64,000 nt of DNA. Source: Candidatus Arsenophonus triatominarum (lineage in GTDB: Bacteria; Pseudomonadota; Gammaproteobacteria; Enterobacterales; Enterobacteriaceae). Numbering within the stretch: the stretch's first letter is position 1; each line of letters starts with the position of its first letter. Positions 20,580 to 32,865 of this stretch are shown in pieces. The notes under the pieces are model-generated. The model had not been told where the DNA came from. It did not search any database and saw only the letters and a program-made list of their open reading frames with translations. The position numbers were made by a program, and so were the translations under genes. The stretch spans positions 1-64,000 of the forward strand of contig NZ_LWMI01000017.1 in NCBI RefSeq assembly GCF_001640365.1. The letters are read 5' to 3'.

Positions 20580-21026
20580 AAAAGTTATCCACAAGTAAGG
20601 TTAGGCTAATTAAAAAAGATTATATTTTTTTGATTATAAAAGATTATCAGGTTTCTGGAGATGATTGTTTTTTTTATTTTTTCTTTTATTTTCAATTAGT
20701 TATATAAAATTCTTGTTTATTTTTTTATCTTTTAAATCAATGCTTTATAAATTTAGTGAGTCGAAGTATTATCTTCTTATTTATTTTACTTAATGAATTT
20801 AAATTATTGTATTTATTAATTTTTTATGTCATAAAATTACTTTTTATTACAGCTATTCTGTACTTTCGGTCTTACATATCCCGTAAATTGGTATCCGCTA
20901 TCCCGTGAATCGGTATCCGCTATCCCGTGAATCGGTATCCGCTATCCCGTGAATCGGTATCCGTTATCCCGTGAATCGGTATCCGTTATCCCGTGAGTCG
21001 GTATCCGCTATTTCGTGAATGATAGG
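20580..21026 (+). other. iteron-type plasmid origin (oriV)
   Basis: The region has the layout of an iteron origin: a perfect DnaA box TTATCCACA at 20585-20593, an extremely AT-rich stretch of about 270 bp (20600-20870), then seven direct 22-bp repeats. The HU-like gene is on one side. A TrfA-like initiator, whose upstream region carries one more identical repeat, is found at 28242 beyond an IS stack. No gene lies inside. Confidence 0.88.
20877..21024 (+). repeat. seven tandem 22-bp iterons
   Basis: Units start at 20877, 20899, 20921, 20943, 20965, 20987 and 21009 (last one partial and diverged). The consensus is TATCCCGTGAATCGG followed by TATCCGC or TATCCGT. Two helical turns per unit is the usual spacing for Rep-binding iterons. 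Confidence 0.95.
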
Positions 21027-21045
21027 CTTAAAGTAAAAAATCTTG

Positions 21046-21419
21046 ATGTATAAGAAATTAATACCCGAAATGGTTACTCATTAACCTGCGCCATGATGAA
21101 ATCCTTTTTATTTTCTTCTAAATTTTGCCAAAATTATGTTGAAGGTTAAGAGTAAGGAACGGAATAGATGGTTAAAAAACGATTAATTATTAATCAATTT
21201 TGAACAAAAGGATAGATCTACCCTATCGTGAGTTTTTATCGCCACCGCAAACAAGCCAGATCATGGTGACGTGCCATAAGTTCTTTACGATTCAATCCAA
21301 AATTCATTCCTGCGAAAAGTAATTTTTTCCCACATAAGAGACAAGCAAGTGGATCAACTTTAAAGACGTGTTGATACATGTTTCGCCAGGTGACTTTTTT
21401 AGCGGGTTTTTTATCTTGA
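21046..21419 (-). mobile_element. IS91-family 3' fragment
   Basis: The 3' end abuts CTTG (21042-21045) immediately after the iterons and runs back through the last ~60 codons of the transposase before joining a different IS91-type element at about 21420. Confidence 0.88.
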
Positions 21420-22085
21420 TGGTTAGGAAATTGAATCGCACTTAAGGTGAGGAGTAAAAGCCATCCATTATTGCTAAAAGGACACGAGTTTCGCACCAAT
21501 AAAAAAACGCTCTATTTTTAAGTTTAATTCAGCATAATATATAAATAGATAAAATTTTATAAATTAAAAGCAACTTATTATAATTTAAACAAATTTATAC
21601 GTTTTAGTAACTTGCAATTAACCATTGCTTTTAAGCCATTTCTGGAATTTTATATGCCTGTGCGAAACTCGTGAAGGAGAGAGAATCGGTTTATTGGAAT
21701 TGTTGCAGGTCGAATTTTCATCAGATAGTGTGTTTTTTCATCTAACACCCTAATTTTAGAGACATTAACCCTAGGTTTAGCTGAGTAACCCTCGTTTTTT
21801 CTCCAGGTTATCCAGTCTTTCTTACAACAATTTCGTTGCCTGTTTGCCAGCCTGGGCGCTGGTAAAAATAGCCTGTCGCCACACAGAATACATTTGTACG
21901 GATCGGTGCGCAGAAACCCTTTCATCAGCACGGCAAAACCAGGTTTCTCCGGTTTTTTACGCGCCGTCATCTCCAACGCCTTATACACCTTCGGCAATAG
22001 CATGCCCCTTTTGCGATTCGACAAAAAACCGTAGTAACGCACTATCTTAAAATGCCTTGCCGGAATATGGCTAATATAACGCCTA
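21420..22085 (-). mobile_element. second IS91-type (IS801-like) element, C-terminal part
   Basis: The minus-strand frame RRYISHIPARHFKIVRYYGF, then SNRKRGMLLPKVY, GFAVLMKGFLRTDPYKCILC, is the C-terminal half of a Y2 transposase different from the other IS91 copies. It continues the N-terminal half found at 26871-27823; the IS21 element separates them. A MITE-1 sits inside. Confidence 0.75.
21483..21673 (+). repeat. MITE-1 copy, TSD AAGGA
   Basis: Full-length element with AAGGA on both sides (21478-21482, 21674-21678), inside the IS801-like remnant. Confidence 0.92.
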
Positions 22086-22277
22086 CACGAGTTTCGCACA
22101 GGCATATAAAATTCCAGAAATGGCTTAAAAGCAATGGTTAATTTGCAAGTTACTAAAACGTATAAATTTGTTTAAATTATAATAAGTTGCTTTTAATTTA
22201 TAAAATTTTATCTATTTATATATTATGCTGAATTAAACTTAAAAATAGAGCGTTTTTTTATTGGTGCGAAACTCGTG
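22086..22277 (-). repeat. MITE-1 copy at IS91-type/IS21 junction, no TSD
   Basis: Full-length element. The left flank GCCTA is in the IS91-type transposase and the right flank ACCAA is inside istA, so the left end of IS21 has been deleted up to this MITE. Confidence 0.9.
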
Positions 22278-24246
22278 ACCAAGCATTGTTCCCGAACCTG
22301 TCGTCCGTTTTGAAACACAGCCAGGTCAACAAATGCAAATCGACTTCACGACCATCCGACGAGGCAAACGATCACTAAAAGCGTTTGTTGCAACGCTTGG
22401 CTACTCGCGTGCTAGCTATGTAAAGTTCTTTCATAATGAGCGGACAGAAGCCTGGCAACAAGGTTTAAAAGAAGCTTTCGACTATTTTGGTGGTGTGCCA
22501 CAGCAAGTATTGTGTGATAACGCAAAAGCACTCATCATCGAACGAGATGCTTATGCAGAAGGTGAACATAAATTGCATGTCGAAATGCTTCAGATGTCGA
22601 AAGATTACGGGTTTAAATTGAGCGCTTACAAGCCATACAGGGCAAAAACGAAAGGTAAAGTAGAGCGCTTTAACCACTATTTAAAAAACAGGTTTATCAT
22701 ACCATTAAATACCGTACTTCGTGCTCATAATCTTGAACTGAATATCGAGATAGCCAATGCAAAAGTGGGTCCATGGTTAGAACGAGTCGCTCATCAGCGG
22801 ATTCATGGAACAACCTTAGAAAAGCCAGTAAACAGATTAGATAAAGGAAGTTAAGTATTTTCTTCCCTTACCAGCAAGGGTAGTGTTCAAAAATCTGTGT
22901 CATATCTTAAACTCAAAAAAAGAGGTATGACATATGAGAATCAATCATTTAATTTTGATGAAGCGTTGAAGCAATTACAATCAGGTAAAAATTTACTCGG
23001 TACAGATGGAATACTCACACCACTCATAAAACAGCTGACCGAAGCTGCCCTGCAGGCAGAAATAGAACACTCCCTATCGACAACGTCAATCGATACGCGT
23101 AAAAATGGCTATACTCGAAAAACGGTTAAATCGACATCAGGTCAATTTGAACTGAAAACGCCCAGAGACAGGTCAGGTGCTTTTGAGCCTCAGCTCATTA
23201 AGAAAAATCAGACAAAATTATCAGAGGATGTTGATAACAAAATCCTATCGTTATTTGCATTAGGCATGAGTTATCGTGATATTCAAAAACATGTTGCAGA
23301 ATTATATGGACTGGAAATATCAGATGGAGCTATTACGAATATTACTGACAAATTACTCCCTGAATTAAAAGCCTGGCAACAACGCCCTCTGGAGGCGCTC
23401 TATCCTTTTGTCTGGCTCGATGCCATTCATTACAAGTAAAACATGATGGTCACTATATCAATAAGGCAATCTACACGGTACTTGGACTAACCACCGATGG
23501 GCATAAGGAATTGTTAGGACTCTATATGTCTGAAACAGAAGGAGCACATCATTGGCTGAGCGTTCTGACTTACATAACCGTGGTATACAAGATATTTTAA
23601 TCGCTTGTGTTGGCGGATTAAAAGGGTTTCCAGAAGCGATAGCCAGTATTTTCCCGCAGACAGAAGCTCAGCTATGCGTAGTTCATCAAATTCGCAATAG
23701 CTTACGTTATACCAGTAAAGACCAAAAAGCCTTTATGGCTGATTTTAAGCCGGTTTATCGTGCAGATACTAAAGCGGCTGCTGAGCCTTGATGAACTGGA
23801 AACGAAATGGGGTGAAAAATACCCGATAGTGCTAGAATCCTGGCGAAGTAAATAGGAGTTGCTCAGTGCTTATTTTCGATACCCTAAAGCCATTAGAAAA
23901 CTCATTTATACGACCAATGCAGTAGAGGCGGTTCATCGGCAGTTTAGGACATTAACTAAAACCAAAGGGGCTTTTCCTAATGAAAACAGCTTATTAAAAT
24001 TACTTTATATTGGCATCAATCAGGTGGACTATGCCGATTAGTAACTGGGCGTTAACCATTGCTCAATTGTCCATCTATTTTAAAGGGCGCCTAGATGGTA
24101 TAATCAAAATATAAAATCCCCTGACACAGAATTATGAACACCCTCCCAGCAAGGGTTTGCCAATCTATCTCGCAGACTAATACGCTTAATATCCGTATCG
24201 TACCGCCCCTTGAATCTGTCAATTTGCAACACTCAATCAGCGTATA
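22278..24246 (+). pseudogene. istA: IstA transposase (IS21), fragmentary
   Basis: The frame PSIVPEPVVRFETQPGQQMQ, then IDFTTIRRG, contains the rve-type DDE core: QIDF with the first Asp, LCDNAKALI with the second Asp and the PYRAKTKGKVERF segment with Glu. The helix-turn-helix start is missing and the tail is interrupted by IS256. After that insertion the remaining codons (RIVPPLESVNLQHSISVYEA) run into the IS630 site. Confidence 0.85.
22880..24145 (+). mobile_element. IS256-family element with three lesions
   Basis: Both terminal repeats are present and CAGCAAGG is duplicated outside (22873-22880 region and 24146-24154). The transposase is cut by a missing base after DAIHYK (near 23437), a TAG for Trp near 23853 and a ~13-bp deletion near 24022. 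All three lesions are shared with the copy at 55163. Confidence 0.93.
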
Positions 24247-26010
24247 TAGCTAGGCGACTTAATTTTGATTACAGCATATGTATTAAAAACAGGTCATCGA
24301 TAGTGCATCCTGTTTCCATCTTTTTACGTTTAGCTTGAGACCATTTATGTTCTATAGGATTTAAATCTGGTGAATACACAGGCAAATATTTTATCTGGTG
24401 TCCTGCGTTTATAATTGCCTGTTCAATATTCTTACCTTTGTGAAAGCTAGCGTTGTCCATAAAAATAACAGAATTTTCAGGAAGTTCTGGGAGCAATATT
24501 TTTGTGATCCAAACATAAAAAACATCACGATTAATATTGCAATCAAATAATCCGATAGCAAAAAGGGTTGTTCCCAATAAAGCGCCAATAACATTTGTTC
24601 TTCCCTTAGCACCCCAGTTTTTCAGGCCAAAACAACGGTGACCTTTTGGGGAATAGCCGTGAGTTCGTGGAGTGTCATGTGAAAAACCACTTTCATCAAT
24701 AAAAACAACAGATTTATCTTTTTTTTCATACTGTTGTCTTTTTTGCTGATGTGCCAGCCTGTCGCTTTCGTTGGTTTTTGGATGGAATAGAGTTTTTTTT
24801 ATAGGTTATAGCTAGGCGACTTAATTTTGATTACAGCATATGTATTAAAAACAGGTCATCGATAGTGCATCCTGTTTCCATCTTTTTACGTTTAGCTTGA
24901 GACCATTTATGTTCTATAGGATTTAAATCTGGTGAATACACAGGCAAATATTCTATCTGGTGTCCTGCGTTTATAATTGCCTGTTCAATATTCTTACCTT
25001 TGTGAAAGCTAGCGTTGTCCATAAAAATAACAGAATTTTCAGGAAGTTCTGGGAGCAATATTTTTGTGATCCAAACATAAAAAACATCACGATTAATATT
25101 GCAATCAAATAATCCGATAGCAAAAAGGGTTGTTCCCAATAAAGCGCCAATAACATTTGTTCTTCCCTTAGCACCCCAGTTTTTCAGGCCAAAACAACGG
25201 TGACCTTTTGGGGAATAGCCGTGAGTTCGTGGAGTGTCATGTGAAAAACCACTTTCATCAATAAAAACAACAGATTTATCTTTTTTTTCATACTGTTGTC
25301 TTTTTTGCTGATGTGCCAGCCTGTCGCTTTCGTTGGTTTTTGGATGGAATAGAGTTTTTTTTATAGGTTAATCCCAGCTTTTTAAGGGATTGCCAAATAG
25401 TCTTTTTACAAACACCGAATCGCTCTGCCCGTTCCTTTTGGTAAGCATCTGGATACTGTTCCACATCTTTTGCTAAAGCATTTTTATCGAGCTTCCTCTT
25501 ACGTGGCGTTGAATTTTTTGGCTCTGGTCGTTTAAGCCAACGTACTAAAGACGCTTTTCCAATACGGAATTGTTTCGCAGTTTCTCGAATTGTTAAACCT
25601 TCGGCTTTCCTTACAGATATTACTTTACGTCGAAAATCAATTGTATAACTCATAACACACCTTGTAATCAAAATTAAGTCGCCTAGCTATAATCCCAGCT
25701 TTTTAAGGGATTGCCAAATAGTCTTTTTACAAACACCGAATCGCTCTGCCCGTTCCTTTTGGTAAGCATCTGGATACTGTTCCACATCTTTTGCTAAAGC
25801 ATTTTTATCGAGCTTCCTCTTACGTGGCGTTGAATTTTTTGGCTCTGGTCGTTTAAGCCAACGTACTAAAGACGCTTTTCCAATACGGAATTGTTTCGCA
25901 GTTTCTCGAATTGTTAAACCTTCGGCTTTCCTTACAGATATTACTTTACGTCGAAAATCAATTGTATAACTCATAACACACCTTGTAATCAAAATTAAGT
26001 CGCCTAGCTA
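24247..26010 (-). mobile_element. IS630-family element containing another IS630
   Basis: The outer copy has TA at both ends inside istA (TA 24245-24246 and 26011-26012). It is split at 24808 by a second complete copy. Its transposase has an 8-A tract near 24793. Confidence 0.95.
24809..25689 (-). mobile_element. IS630-family element nested in IS630, 8-A copy
   Basis: Complete element with TA duplication (24807-24808 and 25690-25691), in the same orientation as its host copy and nearly identical to it. The transposase is open apart from the 8-A tract that separates the two frames. Confidence 0.95.
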
Positions 26011-26036
26011 TATGAAGCATTGCTGGGAGGTGAACA

Positions 26037-26774
<738 letters not shown>

Positions 26775-26870
26775 GCGGCGCTCAGGAGCAATAACCGAGT
26801 AAAACAGTGGATCAATTTTGATTGATCGTATTTAACTAAAAAGTGGATCAGTTTTCGGTGATCGTTGACA

Positions 26871-27823
26871 ATCCGGTGGTCATAGTAATGATGGACAACC
26901 GCTCCCCCTCGGTAATGCCGCAGTTTTGACGCAGATATCGGTGGGCGTTTAAGGTAACGACCTAGGTATTTTACGTTATGCCACACCTCTTTCGTTTTCT
27001 TGGCAAAGTGCACTTTCCAGTAACGCCGCCACTGCTTCCGGTCACGGATATGCCCAAGACAGGGAAGCTGGCCAGGATTTATCAGGTCATAACTGTAACG
27101 CAGCAGCCTGATGACAACGCCTCGCCAAATTTCTTCGACTATTCTTTTTTTTGAAGAACAAGCTCACGCCATACACCATGTTCACTATCCAAACCATCCG
27201 GGTGACGGAGACATGGATATGCGGATGTTGATTGAGCTGTCTGCTATAAGTGTGCAAGGCACAGAAGATACCGATTTCGATACCCTGTTTGCGCGCCCAT
27301 TGCAGCATAGCTCGGGTGGCGGCGCGAAACAAGGCGTTAAGTAGCGGCCAGTTATTGTTGAAAAAAGGCCAAAGGAGATGGGGCATGGTGAAAGTAATAT
27401 GTTGCCAGTCGCAGTCGGGTAAAATATGAACCTGCAGTGCTAACCACTGCTCTGTGGCTTTGAAACCGCATGAGCTGCAGGCTTTTGACTTACAGCTCTG
27501 GCAGAAAAAACGGCTGTGAGAACAATCAGGCGAAGCACAACAATAGCGTCGGACACCCAGGAACAAGCGCCGCAGGCAAGCATACGCTCGACAGAGAGAC
27601 GGGTCCACGAACAGAGGCTGTCACCGTGTTTTTCGAGGAATTTATTCCAGCCGTCATCGATGGTGAAAAGCAGTTTAGCAGGACGCGGGATATACATCTG
27701 AGTAAATTACCCTATAGGTATCTTTTCGCAGAGTATAAAACAGTACTCAGCTCATTAACGTCCCCGAAGCAGTGTAGCTGCGCCGCTCACGCGGCGCGTG
27801 CTACGTTCTCACCAAGGTTATCC
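26871..27823 (-). mobile_element. second IS91-type (IS801-like) element, N-terminal part
   Basis: Minus-strand frames encode a zinc-ribbon N-terminus (CCASPDCSHSRFFCQSCKSK, then CGFKATEQW) and the Y2/HUH nuclease region with HITFTMPHLLW and NQHPHIHVSVT (His-x-His type motif), followed by RYLKRPPISASKLRHY. Frameshifts are present. IS21 interrupts it at 26871, and its C-terminal half is at 21420-22085. GC content is higher than around it. A CCGCTCACGCGGC dyad lies near its 5' end. Confidence 0.8.
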
Positions 27824-27922
27824 TAATTCTAACTAATTCTTGTGTTTATAAACTATTTTGACTGAATCTAAGCAAATTTAATAAATATAATACATTGTAA
27901 TTAAAGTTATTTTTTCCAAATA

Positions 27923-27941
27923 GGTATCCGCTATCCCGTGA
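27923..27941 (+). promoter_or_regulatory. single iteron upstream of rep
   Basis: GGTATCCGCTATCCCGTGA is identical to the core of the iterons at 20877-21024. Lying 38 bp upstream of the -35 box, it is a likely Rep autoregulation site and ties this Rep to that origin. Confidence 0.85.
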
Positions 27942-27978
27942 TTTTATAGTGATAAGCTATTAATAATATAATTTTTGT

Positions 27979-28007
27979 TTGACATGTTTAACTTGATGAA
28001 CTATTAT
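27979..28007 (+). promoter_or_regulatory. sigma-70 promoter of the rep operon
   Basis: TTGACA at 27979-27984 and TATTAT at 28002-28007 are separated by 17 bp, a near-consensus promoter directed at the HTH and TrfA-like genes. Confidence 0.8.
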
Positions 28008-28030
28008 TCAAAATAATTAATAAATTAAAA

Positions 28031-28231
28031 ATGGATATGATTGTGAATGATCAAATTGATATCAGGGCTAAGAACTTTAAATCTCAATTCCTAGAAATGA
28101 ATAAAGAGATAATTTCTGATATGAGGAATCAAGGGGCATCTTTTCAACAAATCGCTGATTTTTTATATGAAAACAAAAAAATAAAAGTTAGTTCAATAAC
28201 TATTTCAAGGTTTTTGAAACGTAATTCATAA
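28031..28231 (+). CDS. small helix-turn-helix protein of the rep operon
   Basis: A 66-residue protein whose C-terminal half (IISDMRNQGASFQQIADFLY, then VSSITISRFLKRN) has the pattern of a resolvase-like helix-turn-helix, as in small plasmid regulators. It is the first gene after the promoter and ends 38 bp before the likely start of rep. A role in copy-number control or rep regulation is an inference from context. Confidence 0.6.
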   Translation: MDMIVNDQIDIRAKNFKSQFLEMNKEIISDMRNQGASFQQIADFLYENKKIKVSSITISRFLKRNS

Positions 28232-28241
28232 TTGATTATTA

Positions 28242-29114
28242 GTGGTATACAAGCGCGGGCAATACTACATGGCTAAATTACTGCAAGATCGTATTGATGC
28301 TATAGCAAATGCTATTAAGCAAATAGACAATAAAAAGTCGAGGGGCGATCAAAAACAAGATAGCGGTTGTGTTAACCATGTTTTGCCTTGTGTTTCTGAT
28401 AATAAAAGAGCCATTCCTAATGTGATTTTACGCAGTTCGCTTTTTGGTGTTGTAGGTAAAGGTACAAGGGAATATCAAAAAGATGTTTTAAAGGCTACAG
28501 TCGGCGATATTACTATCAAGTATACGGGGGATCAACTTGATCAATCAGATCTGGACGTTTATTTGGAATGTCTTAGGCGATTATCTAATATTCCCCTAGG
28601 AAATCATGTTAGATTTTCTGTATATAATTTTTTAAAGTCACTAAATCGAAATACAGGGAAAAGAGATCACGAATGGATTAAATGTTGTTTTATTAGGCTA
28701 ACATATTGCACAGTAGAAATTAATGATTGCAAACTATATTACACAGGACACTTAATAAATGAGATGTTTCGTGATGAGACTAGCGGTGAGTTTGTAATCT
28801 CTTTAAATAAGAGTATTTCTGTTTTATTTTCAGATAAAAAATGGACTGGATTACAATTAAAAGAACGGGAAACGCTTAACGGTAAACAGTTAGCAAAGTG
28901 GTTACACGGTTTTTTTAGTTCACATGATAAACCATTCCCATACAAGGTTGATACATTACGAGTTTTATGTGGTAGTGATGTGAAGTTTTTAAAAACTTTT
29001 AAGCAAAAATTAAAAAAGGCACTTACAGATTTATCTACTGCAACAGGATGGAAATGTTGGATAGATAAAAACGATCTTGTGAGAATTAAGAAGAAAAAAG
29101 TATATATTCAATAA
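28242..29114 (+). CDS. trfA: TrfA-family plasmid replication initiator
   Basis: A 290-residue protein (GTG start) or ~281 residues from ATG 28269. The centre matches the TrfA family: IPNVILRSSLFGV, ITIKYTGDQLDQSDLDVYLE, PLGNHVRFSVYNFLKSL and RNTGKRDHEW, equivalent to the YTGxxLxQxDLDVWLEL and LGRGTGKSDHxWL blocks of RK2 TrfA. These proteins bind iterons through winged-helix domains and load the host helicase. One iteron lies upstream of its promoter and seven form the origin at 20877. It appears intact and may still replicate the molecule. Confidence 0.9.
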   Translation: MVYKRGQYYMAKLLQDRIDAIANAIKQIDNKKSRGDQKQDSGCVNHVLPCVSDNKRAIPNVILRSSLFGVVGKGTREYQKDVLKATVGDITIKYTGDQLDQSDLDVYLECLRRLSNIPLGNHVRFSVYNFLKSLNRNTGKRDHEWIKCCFIRLTYCTVEINDCKLYYTGHLINEMFRDETSGEFVISLNKSISVLFSDKKWTGLQLKERETLNGKQLAKWLHGFFSSHDKPFPYKVDTLRVLCGSDVKFLKTFKQKLKKALTDLSTATGWKCWIDKNDLVRIKKKKVYIQ

Positions 29115-29200
29115 GTAAGTTAAATAAATCGCTCTGAAGTAGTGCTGAAGACACCACTTCAAAGCTAATCCAAAACCTAGCAATAAGTAGGAGTCGGACT

Positions 29201-29335
29201 ATGCGAAATAGTACCTTCCGTGTGCTTATCTGTGAAACACCGAATAACACAATTAAGCTGTTTGTTGAAGAATCCCGCAATTTACCCCTTAGTCAGCGTG
29301 CCCGAATTCTCAAGCGAGTGGGAGGTGCAGCATGA
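29201..29335 (+). CDS. small unrecognised protein 1
   Basis: A 44-residue frame MRNSTFRVLICETPNNTIKL, then EESRNLPLSQRARILKRVGG, preceded by AGGAG at good distance. The stop overlaps the next ATG (ATGA). It is too short for a confident family call; its translational coupling to the next frame argues it is real. Confidence 0.5.
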   Translation: MRNSTFRVLICETPNNTIKLFVEESRNLPLSQRARILKRVGGAA

Positions 29336-29478
29336 AATCCGAGATGATTAAATTCTTTTTGAGTAGTGGTGTTCCCTGTGGTTTTAGCGATAATGAGGGT
29401 AAAGTCGATACCAACGTCAAAATGACAGACTTGCATCTATTCAATAATTTATTCACAAGAGATTGTCGGATTTGTTAG
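29332..29478 (+). CDS. small unrecognised protein 2
   Basis: A 48-residue frame beginning MKSEMIKFFLSSGVPCGFSD and ending NNLFTRDCRIC, coupled by ATGA overlap to the preceding small gene. It may be truncated, because an IS481 end remnant begins 14 bp later. Confidence 0.4.
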   Translation: MKSEMIKFFLSSGVPCGFSDNEGKVDTNVKMTDLHLFNNLFTRDCRIC

Positions 29479-29491
29479 AAAGAATAGACAT

Positions 29492-29508
29492 TGTAGTAGC
29501 TCAGACTT
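29492..29508 (-). mobile_element. IS481 terminal scrap
   Basis: TGTAGTAGCTCAGACTT is the 17-bp outer end of the IS481 element. It is fused directly to the IS91 3' end, whose target CTTG (29506-29509) overlaps it. Confidence 0.75.
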
Positions 29509-29509
29509 G

Positions 29510-30056
29510 ATGTATAAGAAATTAATACCCGAAATGGTTACTCATTAACCTGCGCCATGATGAAATCCTTTTTATTTTCTTCTAAATTTTGCCAAAATTA
29601 TCACGAGTTTCGCACCAATAAAAAAACGCTCTATTTTTAAGTTTAATTCAGCATAATATATAAATAGACAAAATCTTATAAATTAAAAGCAACTTATTGT
29701 AATTTAAACAAATTTATACGTTTTAGTAACTTGCAAATTAACCATTGCTTTTAAGCCATTTCTGGAATTTTATATGCCTGTGCGAAACTCGTGATTATGT
29801 TGAAGGTTGAGATAAGGAACGGAATAGATGGTTAAAAAACGATTAATTATTAATCAATTTTGAACAAAAGGATAGATCTACCCTGTCGTGAGTTTTTATC
29901 GCCACCGCAAACAAGCCAGATCATGGTGATGTGCCATAAGTTCTTTACGATTCAATCCAAAATTCATTCCTGCGAAAAGTAATTTTTTCCCACATAAGAG
30001 ACAAGCAAGTGGATCGACTTTAAAGACGTGTTGATACATGTTTCGCCAGGTGACTT
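29510..30056 (-). mobile_element. IS91-family 3' fragment with MITE-1
   Basis: The 3' end next to CTTG is followed by the terminal region, a MITE-1 at 29602-29793, and the last ~50 codons of the transposase, cut by IS256 at 30057. Confidence 0.88.
29602..29793 (+). repeat. MITE-1 copy in IS91 end, TSD ATTAT
   Basis: Full-length element with ATTAT on each side (29597-29601, 29794-29798). The uninterrupted IS91 end elsewhere reads CAAAATTATGTTGAAGG, proving the empty site. Confidence 0.95.
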
Positions 30057-30310
30057 GGTAGTGTTCAAAAATCTGTGTCATATCTTAAACTCAAAAAAAG
30101 AGGTATGACATATGAGAAATCAATCATTTAATTTTAATGAAGCGTTAAAGCAATTACAATCAGGTAAAAATTTACTCGGTACGGATGGAATACTCACACC
30201 ACTCATAAAACAGCTTACCGAAGCTGCCCTGCAGGCAGAAATAGAACACTCCCTATCGACAACGTCAATCGATACGCGTAAAAATGGCTATACTCGAAAA
30301 ACGGTTAAAT
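30057..30310 (+). mobile_element. IS256-family 5' fragment
   Basis: Left terminal repeat and the first 67 transposase codons up to KTVK, where an IS3 element begins. Confidence 0.9.
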
Positions 30311-32439
<2,129 letters not shown>

Positions 32440-32574
32440 CCCCTTAAAACTAGCTATGGGAATGCTCTTGATGAAGGACGGGCATTATATGAAACACCAT
32501 TCAAAAGTTTGAATTTAATTGCTAGAGCTATGGTTGAAGAGATTCATGATTTAATTAATGATTTCATGTTATGA
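32440..32574 (+). pseudogene. ParF/ParA-type partition ATPase, C-terminal end
   Basis: The frame KTSYGNALDEGRALYETPFK, then SLNLIARAMVEEIHDLIN, resembles the last ~45 residues of ParF/ParA ATPases (the TxYxxAxxxGxxVxE region and final helix). IS3 has removed everything upstream. The RHH gene follows, as in parFG operons. Confidence 0.6.
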
Positions 32575-32608
32575 TAAAATCATGTCATTACTAATATGGT
32601 TAGATTTT

Positions 32609-32836
32609 ATGAAATTACCTAGTAAAAAAATTAAAATTGCTCCACCGCCAGACAATGAACCAACGTTAAACGTGACAGGTAAGAATGTTCAGCCTAATAC
32701 AATTATAAAGTCTATTCAAATAAAGGTTTCTATTAATAAACATAAAGAGATGAAAACATATGCAGCTGAGCAAGGAATAACAATTACTGAAATGCTCCTT
32801 GCTGGTTATGAAATGTATAAAAATAAAATAAAGTAA
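32609..32836 (+). CDS. ParG-like ribbon-helix-helix partition protein
   Basis: 75 residues: an unstructured basic N-terminal tail (KLPSKKIKIAPPPDNEP) and a C-terminal ribbon-helix-helix (SIQIKVSINKHKEMKTYAAE, then GITITEMLLAGYEMYKNK), the architecture of ParG (76 residues), which binds the centromere, represses the operon and stimulates ParF. The first ATG (32558) lies within the parF end, so I take ATG 32609. With parF destroyed it cannot partition alone. Confidence 0.75.
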   Translation: MKLPSKKIKIAPPPDNEPTLNVTGKNVQPNTIIKSIQIKVSINKHKEMKTYAAEQGITITEMLLAGYEMYKNKIK

Positions 32837-32865
32837 AGATGTGTCTGTAGTATGTATTGACCAAA

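Noticed and set aside
20877..21024. Direct repeats that might be a CRISPR array
   Set aside because: The 22-bp units are contiguous with no variable spacers; they match the single copy upstream of the Rep promoter, so they are iterons.
17278..22277. Inversion between MITE-1 copies at 17278 and 22086, because ACCAA flanks both
   Set aside because: The remaining flanks do not pair as an inversion requires, so the shared ACCAA is treated as chance.
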